Source: Pseudomonadota bacterium
GTDB lineage: Bacteria; Pseudomonadota; Gammaproteobacteria; Burkholderiales; Burkholderiaceae
Assembly (NCBI GenBank): GCA_023441105.1
Contig: JAEZQX010000478.1
Span: 1 to 36,762, forward strand
Reading direction: 5' to 3'
Length of the DNA stretch: 36,762 bases
Shown in pieces: positions 18,029-26,187 of this stretch (its first letter is position 1; each line of letters begins with the position of its first letter). The position numbers and the translations under genes were made by a program. The notes beneath the pieces were generated by a model. It did not search any database. It saw nothing but the letters and a program-made list of their open reading frames with translations, and was not told the origin of the DNA.

Positions 18029-18039
18029 TGGTTGGACCA
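18029..18039. promoter_or_regulatory. FadR-type operator, site 1
   Basis: The palindrome TGGT-TGG-ACCA matches the general FadR-group pattern TNGTNNNACNA with no mismatch. It lies just upstream of a candidate -35 (TTGTGT at 18043-18048) in the divergent region between the FadR-type regulator and cluster B. The assignment to this regulator is inferred from family knowledge and position. Confidence 0.65.
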
Positions 18040-18042
18040 AAC

Positions 18043-18071
18043 TTGTGTTCTCCCAAACATAAGAGTAGATT
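18043..18071 (+). promoter_or_regulatory. Candidate promoter of cluster B
   Basis: This AT-rich patch within GC-rich DNA holds TTGTGT (18043-18048) and TAGATT (18066-18071) with a 17-base spacer, a weak sigma-70-like pair. Transcription would start near 18078, between operator sites 1 and 2, which suits repression. Both hexamers deviate from consensus, so this is tentative. Confidence 0.4.
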
Positions 18072-18082
18072 AGCCGTAAGTT

Positions 18083-18095
18083 TTGGTTGGACCAA
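18083..18095. promoter_or_regulatory. FadR-type operator, site 2
   Basis: This is a 13-base palindrome TTGGT-TGG-ACCAA with five-base arms, the most perfect of the three copies. Its 11-base core is identical to site 1 and begins exactly 55 bases later. It ends 20 bases before the start codon of the first cluster B gene, so a bound repressor would block early transcription. Confidence 0.7.
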
Positions 18096-18115
18096 GATTT
18101 TTTGGAGCTGCGTGG

Positions 18116-18958
18116 ATGGATTTGAAAGTGACGGACTATGAGGTCCAACCAACCGGAGTGGCCATCGTCCGGTTCAACCGCCCCGGCCGCGGAAACTCCT
18201 GGACGGCCCGGATGTCCCAGGAGTACCGCTGGATCATGGCGCTGCTTGATGACGATCCGGCGGTTCGAGTGATCGTCGTCAGGGGCGCCGGCAAGCAGTT
18301 CTGCGTTGGTGCGGACTTCAAGGCGCTGGGCTTCTATGCCGAGGAGGAACGCGACTACGTTCGGACCGTCGAAGTGCCGGACGACGCCAAGCCTGGATTC
18401 GGCGTGCGGCCCGAGTTCGACCACGACCTGGTCTGGCACTGGGGCCTGCGCAAGCCCGTCGTCGCGGCGCTCAACGGAGCCTGCGCCGGCATCGCCGTCG
18501 CGATCGCGGGATATTGCGACCTGAGATACGCCGTGGCAGGGGCGAAACTGACCACGGTTGCCGCGCGCCTGGGCCTGCCCGCGGAGTACGGGCTCGGCTG
18601 GCTGCTGCCGCGGCTGGTCGGCGTCACGAACGCGGCCGATATCCTGTTGACCGGCCGCATCTTCTCGGCTGAAGAGGCGCTGCGGATGGGCTTCCTGAAC
18701 GGTGTCTTCGCGGAGGAGGAATTCGATCGGCGGATCGACGAGATCGCTCTTTCGATCGCGACCACGGTCTCGCCGCGCGCCGCACTGGTGACCAAACGCC
18801 AGCTGTACGCGGAACTGCTGACCAGCGATGTCGGCGCCTGCGTCGATGACTCCAAGATCAAGATCGGCGATTTGATGCGGGGGCCGGACTTCAGGGAGGC
18901 GATTGCAGCGATGGCCGACCGTCGCCCGCCGTGTTTCACCGGCGTGGAGGCGCCATGA
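18116..18958 (+). CDS. Enoyl-CoA hydratase/isomerase family protein (cluster B, first gene)
   Basis: This gene encodes a crotonase-fold protein of 280 residues. ATG 18116 follows a GGAG site at 18104-18107. Oxyanion-hole loops are at about 60-68 (GKQFCVGADF) and 121-130 (GACAGIAVAI). The acid/base position is probably Glu157 in GLPAEYGLGWLLPRLVG, a form seen in a subgroup of hydratase-like proteins, rather than the double-Glu arrangement of classic hydratases. The reaction (hydration, isomerisation or ring hydrolysis) therefore stays open. It leads the cluster B operon, overlaps the next gene by four bases (ATGA), and carries an operator-like palindrome inside its first codons. Confidence 0.88.
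   Translation: MDLKVTDYEVQPTGVAIVRFNRPGRGNSWTARMSQEYRWIMALLDDDPAVRVIVVRGAGKQFCVGADFKALGFYAEEERDYVRTVEVPDDAKPGFGVRPEFDHDLVWHWGLRKPVVAALNGACAGIAVAIAGYCDLRYAVAGAKLTTVAARLGLPAEYGLGWLLPRLVGVTNAADILLTGRIFSAEEALRMGFLNGVFAEEEFDRRIDEIALSIATTVSPRAALVTKRQLYAELLTSDVGACVDDSKIKIGDLMRGPDFREAIAAMADRRPPCFTGVEAP
18141..18151. promoter_or_regulatory. FadR-type operator-like site 3, inside the first codons of the hydratase gene
   Basis: The sequence AGGT-CCA-ACCA is the reverse orientation of sites 1 and 2 with one mismatch (10 of 11). It begins 57 bases after site 2, continuing the 55-base spacing between sites 1 and 2. Its location in coding DNA (codons 9-12) could reflect a roadblock or looping site, or chance. 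Confidence 0.45.
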
Positions 18959-20550
18959 TGGCTGGGAGCACTGCGAATCTGTGGGGCATCAGGATCGAAC
19001 CGGGCCTCGTGGATGGCCGTCCCTGTCGCCAGTTCGTGCGGCGTCCGCGAGCCATCTCGGATCTGCTCCTCGATGCGCGGCGCTGGTCTTCGCGAACCTG
19101 TCTGGTCCAGGGTGAGCGACGGATGTCCGGGCATGAGCTCGAGCGCGCCGTCGTGCGAATGGTTGCGGCCCTCGCGCCGTATCGGCTGGCCCCCGGCGAT
19201 CGGGTGCTGCTGCAGGGCTTCAACCGGATCGATTGGGTGGTTTGCTTCTGGGCGCTGCATTGTCTCGGGGTCACCGTCGCCCTGGGCAATGCCTGGTGGA
19301 GCGGGCAGGAGACAGGCGATGCCATCCGGCTGCTTTCGCCGCGACTCGTCTTAGCCGAGCGCGAGGCGCCATGGTCATCGGCGTCGCCGGCGCCTTCGGA
19401 CGTTTCCTGGCTGACGTTTGAGCAGGCCGGGCATCTGGCCGCACGCGAAAACGAGCCGCTCCTGCGGATCCCGCCGGTGGACGAGAATGCGGCGGCCGTC
19501 ATCATCTTCAGCTCCGGCACGACCGGAGAGCCCAAGGGCGCGGTGCTCTCCCATCGGGCCGTCATCGCCAATATCCAGAGCCTGCTGCAGATGACAGGGC
19601 GGCTCCCGAGCCAGCTGCCTGATTCGCATCCGGGAACCGTCAATCTCGTGACGATGCCCCTGTTCCACCAGGGCGGCATGCAGATCACGCTGATGACGTT
19701 GTTGACCGGCGGCACCGTCGTCTTCCTGAAGGGAAAGTTCGACCCGCTGGAGGTGCTGCAGGTGATGCAGTCCGAAAAGGTCAGGGCATGGGGCAGCGTG
19801 CCGACGATGGTGTCGAGGGTACTGCAGCATCCCGAGTTCGCAAGCCACGACACCAGCAGCGTCGCCAGCATCCAGATGGGTGGTGCGCCGGTTCCGCATG
19901 AACTTCGGGAGCAGGTTGCCAGGAGCTTTCCGAACTCCCGGCGACGTGTCGGCACCATGTACGGACTGACCGAGACAGGTGTCGTCGCAACCGGCACCGG
20001 TGCCGATGTCGCGGACCGTCCTGGTTGCGTCGGACGGCCCCTGCCGATGGCCGAGATCGTCATTGCGAACCCCGACAGCCACGGCGTCGGCGAAATCAGG
20101 GTCCGCACCGCCAGTGCGATGACCGGCTATCTCGGTGATCCAGCGCCGCTTGCCGATGCCGACGGCTGGATTTCCTCGGGTGACCTTGGCCGATTCGACG
20201 ACGAAGGCCGCCTCTACGTGGTGGGCCGCAGCAAGGACATGATCATCCGCGGCGGCGAGAACGTGGCGAGCGCGCACGTCGAGCGCTGCATCCGCACGCA
20301 TCCGGACGTTCTCGAGGTTGCCGTCGTGCCGCTGCCGCACGCCGATCTCGGAGAGGAGGTCGCCGCCGCCGTGGTCCTGAAGCCAGGCGCTTCGCCGAGC
20401 GTCAGTGACCTGAAAGACCACCTCGCCGATCGGCTTGCTCGGTTCGAAGTTCCGTCGCGCTGGTGGTTCCGTGAAGAGCCGCTGCCGGTGAACGCGACCG
20501 GCAAGGTCGTCAAGATCGAGGTGCTGGCCCACTGGCCAGCCAACGCATGA
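18955..20550 (+). CDS. AMP-binding acyl-CoA ligase (cluster B)
   Basis: The product has 531 residues. The start ATG 18955 overlaps the previous stop (ATGA) with GGAGG just upstream; ATG 18958 is equally possible. Adenylation motifs are complete: A3 IFSSGTTGEPKG at about 184-195, A5 TMYGLTETG, A7 WISSGDLGRFD, A8 VVGRSKDMIIRGGENV, and catalytic Lys517 in VNATGKVVK. The N-terminal 50 residues are unusual compared with typical ligases. It should convert a carboxylic acid to its CoA ester at the head of the cluster B route. The presence of both a ligase and a CoA transferase in one operon suggests two activation steps or two acids. Confidence 0.92.
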   Translation: MMAGSTANLWGIRIEPGLVDGRPCRQFVRRPRAISDLLLDARRWSSRTCLVQGERRMSGHELERAVVRMVAALAPYRLAPGDRVLLQGFNRIDWVVCFWALHCLGVTVALGNAWWSGQETGDAIRLLSPRLVLAEREAPWSSASPAPSDVSWLTFEQAGHLAARENEPLLRIPPVDENAAAVIIFSSGTTGEPKGAVLSHRAVIANIQSLLQMTGRLPSQLPDSHPGTVNLVTMPLFHQGGMQITLMTLLTGGTVVFLKGKFDPLEVLQVMQSEKVRAWGSVPTMVSRVLQHPEFASHDTSSVASIQMGGAPVPHELREQVARSFPNSRRRVGTMYGLTETGVVATGTGADVADRPGCVGRPLPMAEIVIANPDSHGVGEIRVRTASAMTGYLGDPAPLADADGWISSGDLGRFDDEGRLYVVGRSKDMIIRGGENVASAHVERCIRTHPDVLEVAVVPLPHADLGEEVAAAVVLKPGASPSVSDLKDHLADRLARFEVPSRWWFREEPLPVNATGKVVKIEVLAHWPANA

Positions 20551-20567
20551 ATCAGGGGAATCAACCA

Positions 20568-21749
20568 ATGACCGCCCAACAACCCGCCGGTGTGCTCGAC
20601 GGCATCCGGGTGCTCGATCTCACCCAGATGGTCTCGGGACCATTGTGCACCTTGATCCTCGCGGACCTGGGCGCCGACGTGATCAAGGTCGAGCCGGAGA
20701 ATGGCGATTCGGCCCGGCAGATCGGCCTCAACCGGAGCGGGGGCGAGAGCGACTACTTCCTGAGCATGAATCGCAACAAGCGCAGCGTCGTGCTGGACCT
20801 GAAGGCGTCACATGACCTGGAGACCTTCCTGGCGCTCGCGCAATCCGCCGATGTGCTGGTCGAGAACTTCCGCCCCGGCACGATGGCGCGAATCGGCGTT
20901 GGCTACGAAAAGCTGAAGGCCATCAACCCTGGCCTTGTCTACTGCGGACTGTCGGGCTTCGGCAGTACCGGCGAGTATCGGGATCGTCCGGCGCTGGATC
21001 CGGTGATCCAGGCGATGTCCGGAATCATGCACCTGACCGGCACACCAACCAGCGGACCCTTGAAGACGGGTGTGCTGCTGTCGGACTTCGTGCCGCCGCT
21101 GTTCGCGGTCATCGGAATCCTCGCCGCTTTGCGGGCACGGGACGCGAGTGGCCAAGGCCAGCAGGTGGAGGTCTCGATGCTGGACGCGACCGTGTTCTCC
21201 ATGGTGCCGCGGGAGCAGTACTTCTATTCCACGGGGAAGACGCCGGGCCGTCATGGCAATGCGCACTATCAGATCACCCCTTGGAATACCTATCAATCCC
21301 GGGACGGGCGCCACGTACTGGTCGTCGCGCACACGGAGAAATATTGGTGCAACCTGGCGACGGCGCTGGACCTGTCGTCCCTGGTCAGTGACCCGCGTTT
21401 CGACGGTGCGGCCGCACGCCTGAGAAACAGGGACGAGTTGGACAAGCTGCTGGCGACGCGCTTCAGGGAGCGCGATCTGGACGATTGGACCCGACGTCTC
21501 GCCGCCAGTGACGCGTTGTTCGCACCGGTTCGTGACATGCCTGAAGTGCTTTCGGATCCGGTTATTCGCGAATCTCTGGTGGAACACGTTCGTCATCCAG
21601 TTGCGGGCGACTTGTCGCTGCTGCGAACGCCGATCCGGATGGCCGCGAATCCGCCGACGATTCGCCGTCCACCGCCCCTGTTGGGTCAGCACACCAAGGA
21701 GGTGCTGGCGGAGTGCCGGTTCCAGGTTGCCACGGAGGCTCGGTCATGA
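20568..21749 (+). CDS. CaiB/BaiF family (class III) CoA transferase
   Basis: The product has 393 residues from ATG 20568, chosen for the AGGGGA site upstream; ATG 20547, overlapping the previous stop, would add seven residues. The family start LDGIRVLDLTQMVSGPLCT is at residues 10-28, with ADLGADVIKVEPENGD next. The catalytic Asp144 lies in RPALDPVIQAMSG and forms the aspartyl-CoA anhydride in this family; SMLDATVFSM follows. Class III enzymes move CoA between an acyl-CoA donor and an acid acceptor in the cytoplasm. The gene overlaps the next by four bases (ATGA), so it is in the same operon. Substrates are unknown. Confidence 0.92.
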   Translation: MTAQQPAGVLDGIRVLDLTQMVSGPLCTLILADLGADVIKVEPENGDSARQIGLNRSGGESDYFLSMNRNKRSVVLDLKASHDLETFLALAQSADVLVENFRPGTMARIGVGYEKLKAINPGLVYCGLSGFGSTGEYRDRPALDPVIQAMSGIMHLTGTPTSGPLKTGVLLSDFVPPLFAVIGILAALRARDASGQGQQVEVSMLDATVFSMVPREQYFYSTGKTPGRHGNAHYQITPWNTYQSRDGRHVLVVAHTEKYWCNLATALDLSSLVSDPRFDGAAARLRNRDELDKLLATRFRERDLDDWTRRLAASDALFAPVRDMPEVLSDPVIRESLVEHVRHPVAGDLSLLRTPIRMAANPPTIRRPPPLLGQHTKEVLAECRFQVATEARS

Positions 21750-22621
21750 GTGTCTCGCCGCACGTCGCCTACCGGGCCGAGAACGGTCGCGCCTACGTCA
21801 CCCTCGATCGCCCCCAGAAGAAGAACGCGATGAGCGAGTCGATGTGGGAAGCCCTGATGGATTGCTACGACCGCGCCGAAGCGGACGACGATGTCCGGCT
21901 GGTGGTGCTGCGTAGTGCCGGCGACGATTTTTGCGCTGGGCACGACTTTGCCGAGGTGGGCAACCAGTACGACGACCCGGTTGCCGCCGAGCCGGGCACC
22001 GCGCGTCGCCGGCCCAGCCAGCGGGCGCGCCTGAAGTACGACAAGCGCTATGTCGAGCGGCTGCAGCGGATCTTCGTGTCGCTGAAGCCGACCTTGGCGC
22101 TGGTCAAGGGCTATTGCCTCGGCGGCGGGCTCTACTTGGCAGAGTGCTGCGACCTCGTCATCGCCGCGGACACCGCTCGAATGGGCCACCCGGAGCAGAA
22201 GCTCGGGCTGTCCGGCGCTGCCTACCTGGATGCATGGGAGATCGTCACCCTGGGCGCCCGCAAGGCCCGGGAGCTGCTGCTGCTGGGCGAGGTCTGGTCG
22301 GCCGACGAGGCGCGAGCCAATGGCCTGGTCAACAAGGTCGTGCCCCTCGAGCAGTTGGAGCAAGCCGGCGAGCAATGGGCCGAGCGGATCGTCCGATTGC
22401 CGCGGGACGGAGTCGCGCTCGGCAAGGCAGCGACCACCATGGCGCTTCAGGCGCTCGGCATTACCCAGCAGTTCGGCTACGGACATCTGCTGCACACATT
22501 GGCGACCAACGTCCGGTATGAGCCGGACGAGTTCAACTTCATGAGGGAACGCAAGGTTCGCGGCGTCACCTCGGCGAACCATGACCGCGAATCCTTCTAC
22601 CAGGGCAGGACGCCCGAGTAG
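21746..22621 (+). CDS. Enoyl-CoA hydratase/isomerase family protein (cluster B, second)
   Basis: This gene encodes a crotonase-fold protein of 291 residues. ATG 21746 overlaps the CoA transferase stop and has GGAGG about 10 bases upstream. Oxyanion loops are at about 59-67 (GDDFCAGHDF) and 122-131 (GYCLGGGLYL). Glu150 in MGHPEQKLGL matches the first catalytic Glu of hydratases; the second usual Glu is not obvious in SGAAYLDAWE. An insert around 72-100 (rich in Pro, Arg and Asp) is longer than in standard hydratases. It differs clearly from the first hydratase of the operon, so the two probably act on different intermediates. Confidence 0.9.
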   Translation: MSVSPHVAYRAENGRAYVTLDRPQKKNAMSESMWEALMDCYDRAEADDDVRLVVLRSAGDDFCAGHDFAEVGNQYDDPVAAEPGTARRRPSQRARLKYDKRYVERLQRIFVSLKPTLALVKGYCLGGGLYLAECCDLVIAADTARMGHPEQKLGLSGAAYLDAWEIVTLGARKARELLLLGEVWSADEARANGLVNKVVPLEQLEQAGEQWAERIVRLPRDGVALGKAATTMALQALGITQQFGYGHLLHTLATNVRYEPDEFNFMRERKVRGVTSANHDRESFYQGRTPE

Positions 22622-22642
22622 CCGCCCCGGAGAAGCAATCCG

Positions 22643-23869
22643 ATGGACTTCAATCTTCCCGCCGAAGACGACCCTCGGCGCCTGCAGGTGCGGCAGTGGC
22701 TGAATGATGGCGCGCCGCGCGGTCATCGGGAGATTGCCGAGCAGGGCTACGCAGTACCGCACTGGCCGGCACCCTGGGGCCTCGCAGCGGACCCGGCCCT
22801 GCAGATCATCATCGATGACGAGATCGCTCGCGCCGGAATTCGGGCGCCGCACCACCTCAATCCGGTGCCGATCAACAACTGTGGCCAGTCGCTGCTGACG
22901 TTCGGAACCGAGGCACAGCGCGCCCGCTTTCTCCCGCCGGCCCTTGCGTGCGAGGAAATTTGGTGCATGCTCTTCAGCGAGCCCTCTGCCGGATCTGATG
23001 TCGGCGCGATGCGCACGACCGCCCGCCGGGAGGGCGACAGTTATGTGATCCGTGGCCAGAAGGCCTGGACGTCGCTTGCGGACAAGGCAACGATCGGGGT
23101 GCTCGTCGCCCGGACCAATCCGGACGTTCCGAAGCACGCCGGCCTCTCCCAGTTCCTGATCGACATGAAGAGCCCGGGTATTTCCGTGCGGCCCATCGTC
23201 GACATGACCGGCGAGCGCGGCGAATACAACGAAGTGTTCTTCGAGGAAGTGCGCGTCCCGGCCGATCGCCTGCTGGGGCAGGAGGGCGACGGCTGGAGGA
23301 TCTGCATGCAGCAGCTGCAAACCGAGCGGGTAGCGCTGTCTCGACCAGGCGTCGTGTGGGGCTCGGGTCCGTCGGCGAGGGAACTGGTCGACGGTCTCAT
23401 CGCGTCCGGTCGGATCCGAGACCCGTTGCTGCGCGACGAAGCCGCGAAGCTGTACATCGAAGGCGAGATCCTGCGGCTGCTGGCGTGGCGCTCATTGAGC
23501 GACCGCATGAACGCCAAATCGTCCGGTCATGAGGGGGCGGCGCGGAAGATGATCGCGGCACCGCACGGGCAGCGCGTGCTGGACCTGGCGAAGCGCAGCC
23601 AGGGAGTCGCAGGCATGGTGCGCAACCGCGACGTGCTGCCGATGAGCAAGGCCGAGCGTGGTCCGTACTCGAACTGGGACCATGCGTTCTGGTGGAGCCC
23701 GGCCGTCACCTTGGGCGTCGGAACACAGGAGATCCTGAAGAACCTGGTGGCCGAGCGTGTATTGGGTTTGCCGCGCGATCCCGACCCGACGCGCAAGACG
23801 CCGTGGTCGGCGTTGCAGAAGAGCACTGCGCTGCGGGCGCAGGCGAGCCGCGAGGCGGGTGCGCCATGA
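22643..23869 (+). CDS. Acyl-CoA dehydrogenase, large-type subunit (cluster B)
   Basis: The product (408 residues, ATG 22643 after a GGAGAAG site) is a flavoprotein that would introduce a double bond into an acyl-CoA. It shows the N-terminal helical domain, FSEPSAGSDVGAMRTTA at about 111-127, the FAD-contacting VIRGQKAWTS near 135-143, and the C-terminal ending GVGTQEILKNLVAERVLGLPRD near 358-379. The Glu found in EGT of short and medium-chain enzymes is Val359 here. The catalytic Glu may be in YIEGEILRLL (about 271-280), as in the other acyl-CoA dehydrogenase subgroup. It overlaps a second, different dehydrogenase by four bases, suggesting a two-subunit enzyme. Confidence 0.92.
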   Translation: MDFNLPAEDDPRRLQVRQWLNDGAPRGHREIAEQGYAVPHWPAPWGLAADPALQIIIDDEIARAGIRAPHHLNPVPINNCGQSLLTFGTEAQRARFLPPALACEEIWCMLFSEPSAGSDVGAMRTTARREGDSYVIRGQKAWTSLADKATIGVLVARTNPDVPKHAGLSQFLIDMKSPGISVRPIVDMTGERGEYNEVFFEEVRVPADRLLGQEGDGWRICMQQLQTERVALSRPGVVWGSGPSARELVDGLIASGRIRDPLLRDEAAKLYIEGEILRLLAWRSLSDRMNAKSSGHEGAARKMIAAPHGQRVLDLAKRSQGVAGMVRNRDVLPMSKAERGPYSNWDHAFWWSPAVTLGVGTQEILKNLVAERVLGLPRDPDPTRKTPWSALQKSTALRAQASREAGAP

Positions 23870-25011
23870 ACTTTTCACTGAGTGACGAGCATCGGCTGTT
23901 GCGGGATTCTGCCCGGACATTTCTGGGCAAGGAGGTGGACCTGGGCCCGTTACTGGTCCCCGGCGCGTCGGTGGCGCAGGCCGGCTACGACACGCTGTGG
24001 AAGCAGATGGTGGCGCTCGGTTGGCCTGCGATGGTGATTCCGGAAGACCTTGGCGGGTTGGGCATGTCGCTGCTGGACATGGCGATGGTGGTCGGTGAGT
24101 GCGGTCGGGTGCTGGCGCCTTCGCCGTTGTTCGGAACCCTGGCCGGTACCTGGGCGCTCCAGATGGCTGCCAGCCCGGCCCAGCAGCGGGAGTGGCTGAC
24201 GCCGGTGGCCGAAGGGAGCGCAAAGCTGGCGCTTGCCGTAGCCTCCGCGGATGGCCGCTGCGACCAGCCCGATTGCGACGTTGCCGTTGCGTCCGTCGAG
24301 GCAGGGCCTCGGCTGACCGGCATGCGCCCTTATGTCGTCGATGCGGCAGCCGCCGACCTGATCGTCGTCGCTGCCGGATGCGAGCAACGCCGCTGGTATG
24401 TCGTCGACAGGCATGCCGCCGGCTTGGTCGTGGAGATGATGGACTGGCGAGACATCACCCGACAGGTCTGCACGGTTCGACTGAAAGACACCCCTGCAGT
24501 TGCCTTGGAAGGCACTGTCTCCGATACCTGGCCGGCAATCCGCGACCGATTGCTCCTTGTACTGGCAGCCGAAAGCAGCGGCGGCCTGCAAGCCGTGCTC
24601 GAGGACACGACGGCGTGGGCGAAGGAACGGACCGCTTTCGGCCGGCCAATCGGCGCCTATCAGGCGATCAAGCATTCGCTGGCCGACATGATGGCTTCGG
24701 CCGAGTGCGCGGCCACGGCAGTTCTGTACGCTGCCTGGTCCTTGGCCGAAGAGCATGCAGACGCAGCGCTTGCCGTCGCCATGGCGCAGAGTTGCGCCAG
24801 CGAGGCTTATCGGGAGGCGACACATCGCAGCATCCAGATCTTCGGCGCGATCGGATTCACGTGGGAACTGAAGAACCACCTCTACTTCAAGCGCGCCCGG
24901 GCAAACATGGAACTGCTTGGATCGCCGGCGAGCCATCGCGAGCGGGTGATCCGGATTCTCGAAGCTCGCGCCGTGCGGCGTCCCCTGTCGACCGAACAAC
25001 TGCCCGTCTAG
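23866..25011 (+). CDS. Acyl-CoA dehydrogenase, small-type subunit (cluster B)
   Basis: The product has 381 residues. ATG 23866 overlaps the stop of the first dehydrogenase (ATGA). It starts MNFSLSDEHRLLRDSARTFL, with GWPAMVIPEDLGGLGMSLLD at 52-71, AAESSGGLQAVLEDTTAW near 234 and KERTAFGRPIGAYQAIKHSL at 253-272, and ends QIFGAIGFTWELKNHLYFKR at 324-343. This style matches the small subunits of heteromeric dehydrogenases such as PimD-like or steroid side-chain enzymes. The middle beta-domain is poorly conserved and lacks the FAD-contact motif seen in its partner. It probably assembles with the preceding gene product; that pairing is inferred from family knowledge and coupling. Confidence 0.9.
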   Translation: MNFSLSDEHRLLRDSARTFLGKEVDLGPLLVPGASVAQAGYDTLWKQMVALGWPAMVIPEDLGGLGMSLLDMAMVVGECGRVLAPSPLFGTLAGTWALQMAASPAQQREWLTPVAEGSAKLALAVASADGRCDQPDCDVAVASVEAGPRLTGMRPYVVDAAAADLIVVAAGCEQRRWYVVDRHAAGLVVEMMDWRDITRQVCTVRLKDTPAVALEGTVSDTWPAIRDRLLLVLAAESSGGLQAVLEDTTAWAKERTAFGRPIGAYQAIKHSLADMMASAECAATAVLYAAWSLAEEHADAALAVAMAQSCASEAYREATHRSIQIFGAIGFTWELKNHLYFKRARANMELLGSPASHRERVIRILEARAVRRPLSTEQLPV

Positions 25012-25035
25012 AAACCACCACATACGGAGACCCCG

Positions 25036-26034
25036 ATGAGACATCACTCACCCGCCCGCAGAAGCCTGTTCTCGGTCCTCGCCTTGTTGGCTATCGGTGC
25101 CGGACTCCATTCCGCGACGGCGCGGGCCGACGGAGACTTTCCGCCAAGGCAGATCCGCATCGTCGCACCCTTCAGTGCGGGGAGTGGCGTCGACTCGATC
25201 GCCCGGCTCTATGCGCGTCGGCTTGGCGAGCAATTGAAGGTGCCGGTCATCGTCGAGAACCGCGAAGGCGCCGGTGGGATGATCGGCGCTGCCTACGCTG
25301 CCAGGCTGCCAGCGGACGGCCAGACCTTGCTGGTTGCCACGACTCCGTTCGTCGTCGGCCCTGTCACGATGGGCAATGCCGCCTATGACCCACTCAAGGA
25401 TTTCGTCGCTGTAGGCCGCATCGCCGTCAATCCGCTGGCGCTTACCGTCAATCCCACTGTTCCCGCCAGGTCGATGATGGAGCTGATCGACTATGCGCGG
25501 GCAAATCCAGGCCTCCTGACGTATGCCTCCTCCGGCCCGGGCACACCGAGCCAGCTTGAGATGGAGGCTCTGAAGGCGAAGCTGGGAATCGACATCCGCG
25601 AAGTCCCCTACCGCAGCAACGCCCAGGCGCTGACGGACCTCATCGGTGGGACGGTGTCGATGTACTACACGGTCCAGTCGACATCACTGGGGAACGTGCG
25701 CGCGGGGCAGGTGCGCGCGCTGGCCGTTGCTTCGCCGGCTCCGACCCAGGCGCTGCCCGGCGTTCCAGTGATGGCGGAGGCTTCTGGGCTTCCGGGCTAT
25801 GAAGCGATGGTCTGGTATGGGTTCGTGATGCCCAAGGGGACGCCGGATGAAATCGTCAAGCGGCTGCACCAGGAAGTGGTCGATGCGGCCCGGTCGCCAG
25901 AGGTGTCTGCCGGCGTCAGCCAGTTGGGATTCGAAACGTCGCTGAGCGAACCGCAAGCTTTTGCGGCCCAGATGGCGGCGGAGTTCGATCGAACCAAGGC
26001 AGTCTTGGCGACGAGGAAGGCGAGCGGAGGTTAG
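25036..26034 (+). CDS. Bug/TctC family periplasmic substrate-binding receptor (cluster B)
   Basis: The product (332 residues) starts at ATG 25036 after an ACGGAGAC site. Residues 1-31 are a signal peptide (SVLALLAIGAGLHSATARA/D). The mature protein opens FPPRQIRIVAPFSAGSGVDSIARLYA, continues with ENREGAGGMIGAAYAAR and YASSGPGTPSQLEMEAL, then VPYRSNAQALTDLIGGTVSMYY, all in the Bug order. It ends the cluster B operon, 24 bases after the small dehydrogenase. Like its counterpart in cluster A, it has no TctA/TctB partner in the window. It probably captures the acid that feeds cluster B. The two receptors are clearly different proteins, so a recent duplication is unlikely. Confidence 0.93.
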   Translation: MRHHSPARRSLFSVLALLAIGAGLHSATARADGDFPPRQIRIVAPFSAGSGVDSIARLYARRLGEQLKVPVIVENREGAGGMIGAAYAARLPADGQTLLVATTPFVVGPVTMGNAAYDPLKDFVAVGRIAVNPLALTVNPTVPARSMMELIDYARANPGLLTYASSGPGTPSQLEMEALKAKLGIDIREVPYRSNAQALTDLIGGTVSMYYTVQSTSLGNVRAGQVRALAVASPAPTQALPGVPVMAEASGLPGYEAMVWYGFVMPKGTPDEIVKRLHQEVVDAARSPEVSAGVSQLGFETSLSEPQAFAAQMAAEFDRTKAVLATRKASGG

Positions 26035-26040
26035 CAAGAA

Positions 26041-26055
26041 GTCGCCTGGGGCGAC
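26041..26055. terminator. Short hairpin right after cluster B
   Basis: GTCGCC (26041-26046) pairs with GGCGAC (26050-26055) over a three-base loop, seven bases after the Bug stop codon. No T-run follows. It is well placed to end the cluster B operon but is short, so the call is tentative. Confidence 0.35.
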
Positions 26056-26187
26056 CAGGGAGCCGCGAAGACCGGACAGCAGCAGCGACATTCCTCCTAG
26101 TCGAGCGGCAACAGTCATCCGGGATTCATCAAAGGTCGGTTAAGCCTAGTGTTCTTGCCACTCGTACGATGGGTCCGAGTCACGAGC

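Noticed and set aside
21686..23320. Minus-strand open frame across the second hydratase and first dehydrogenase of cluster B
   Set aside because: It crosses two well-supported plus-strand genes and reads as low-information Arg/Ala/Val sequence.
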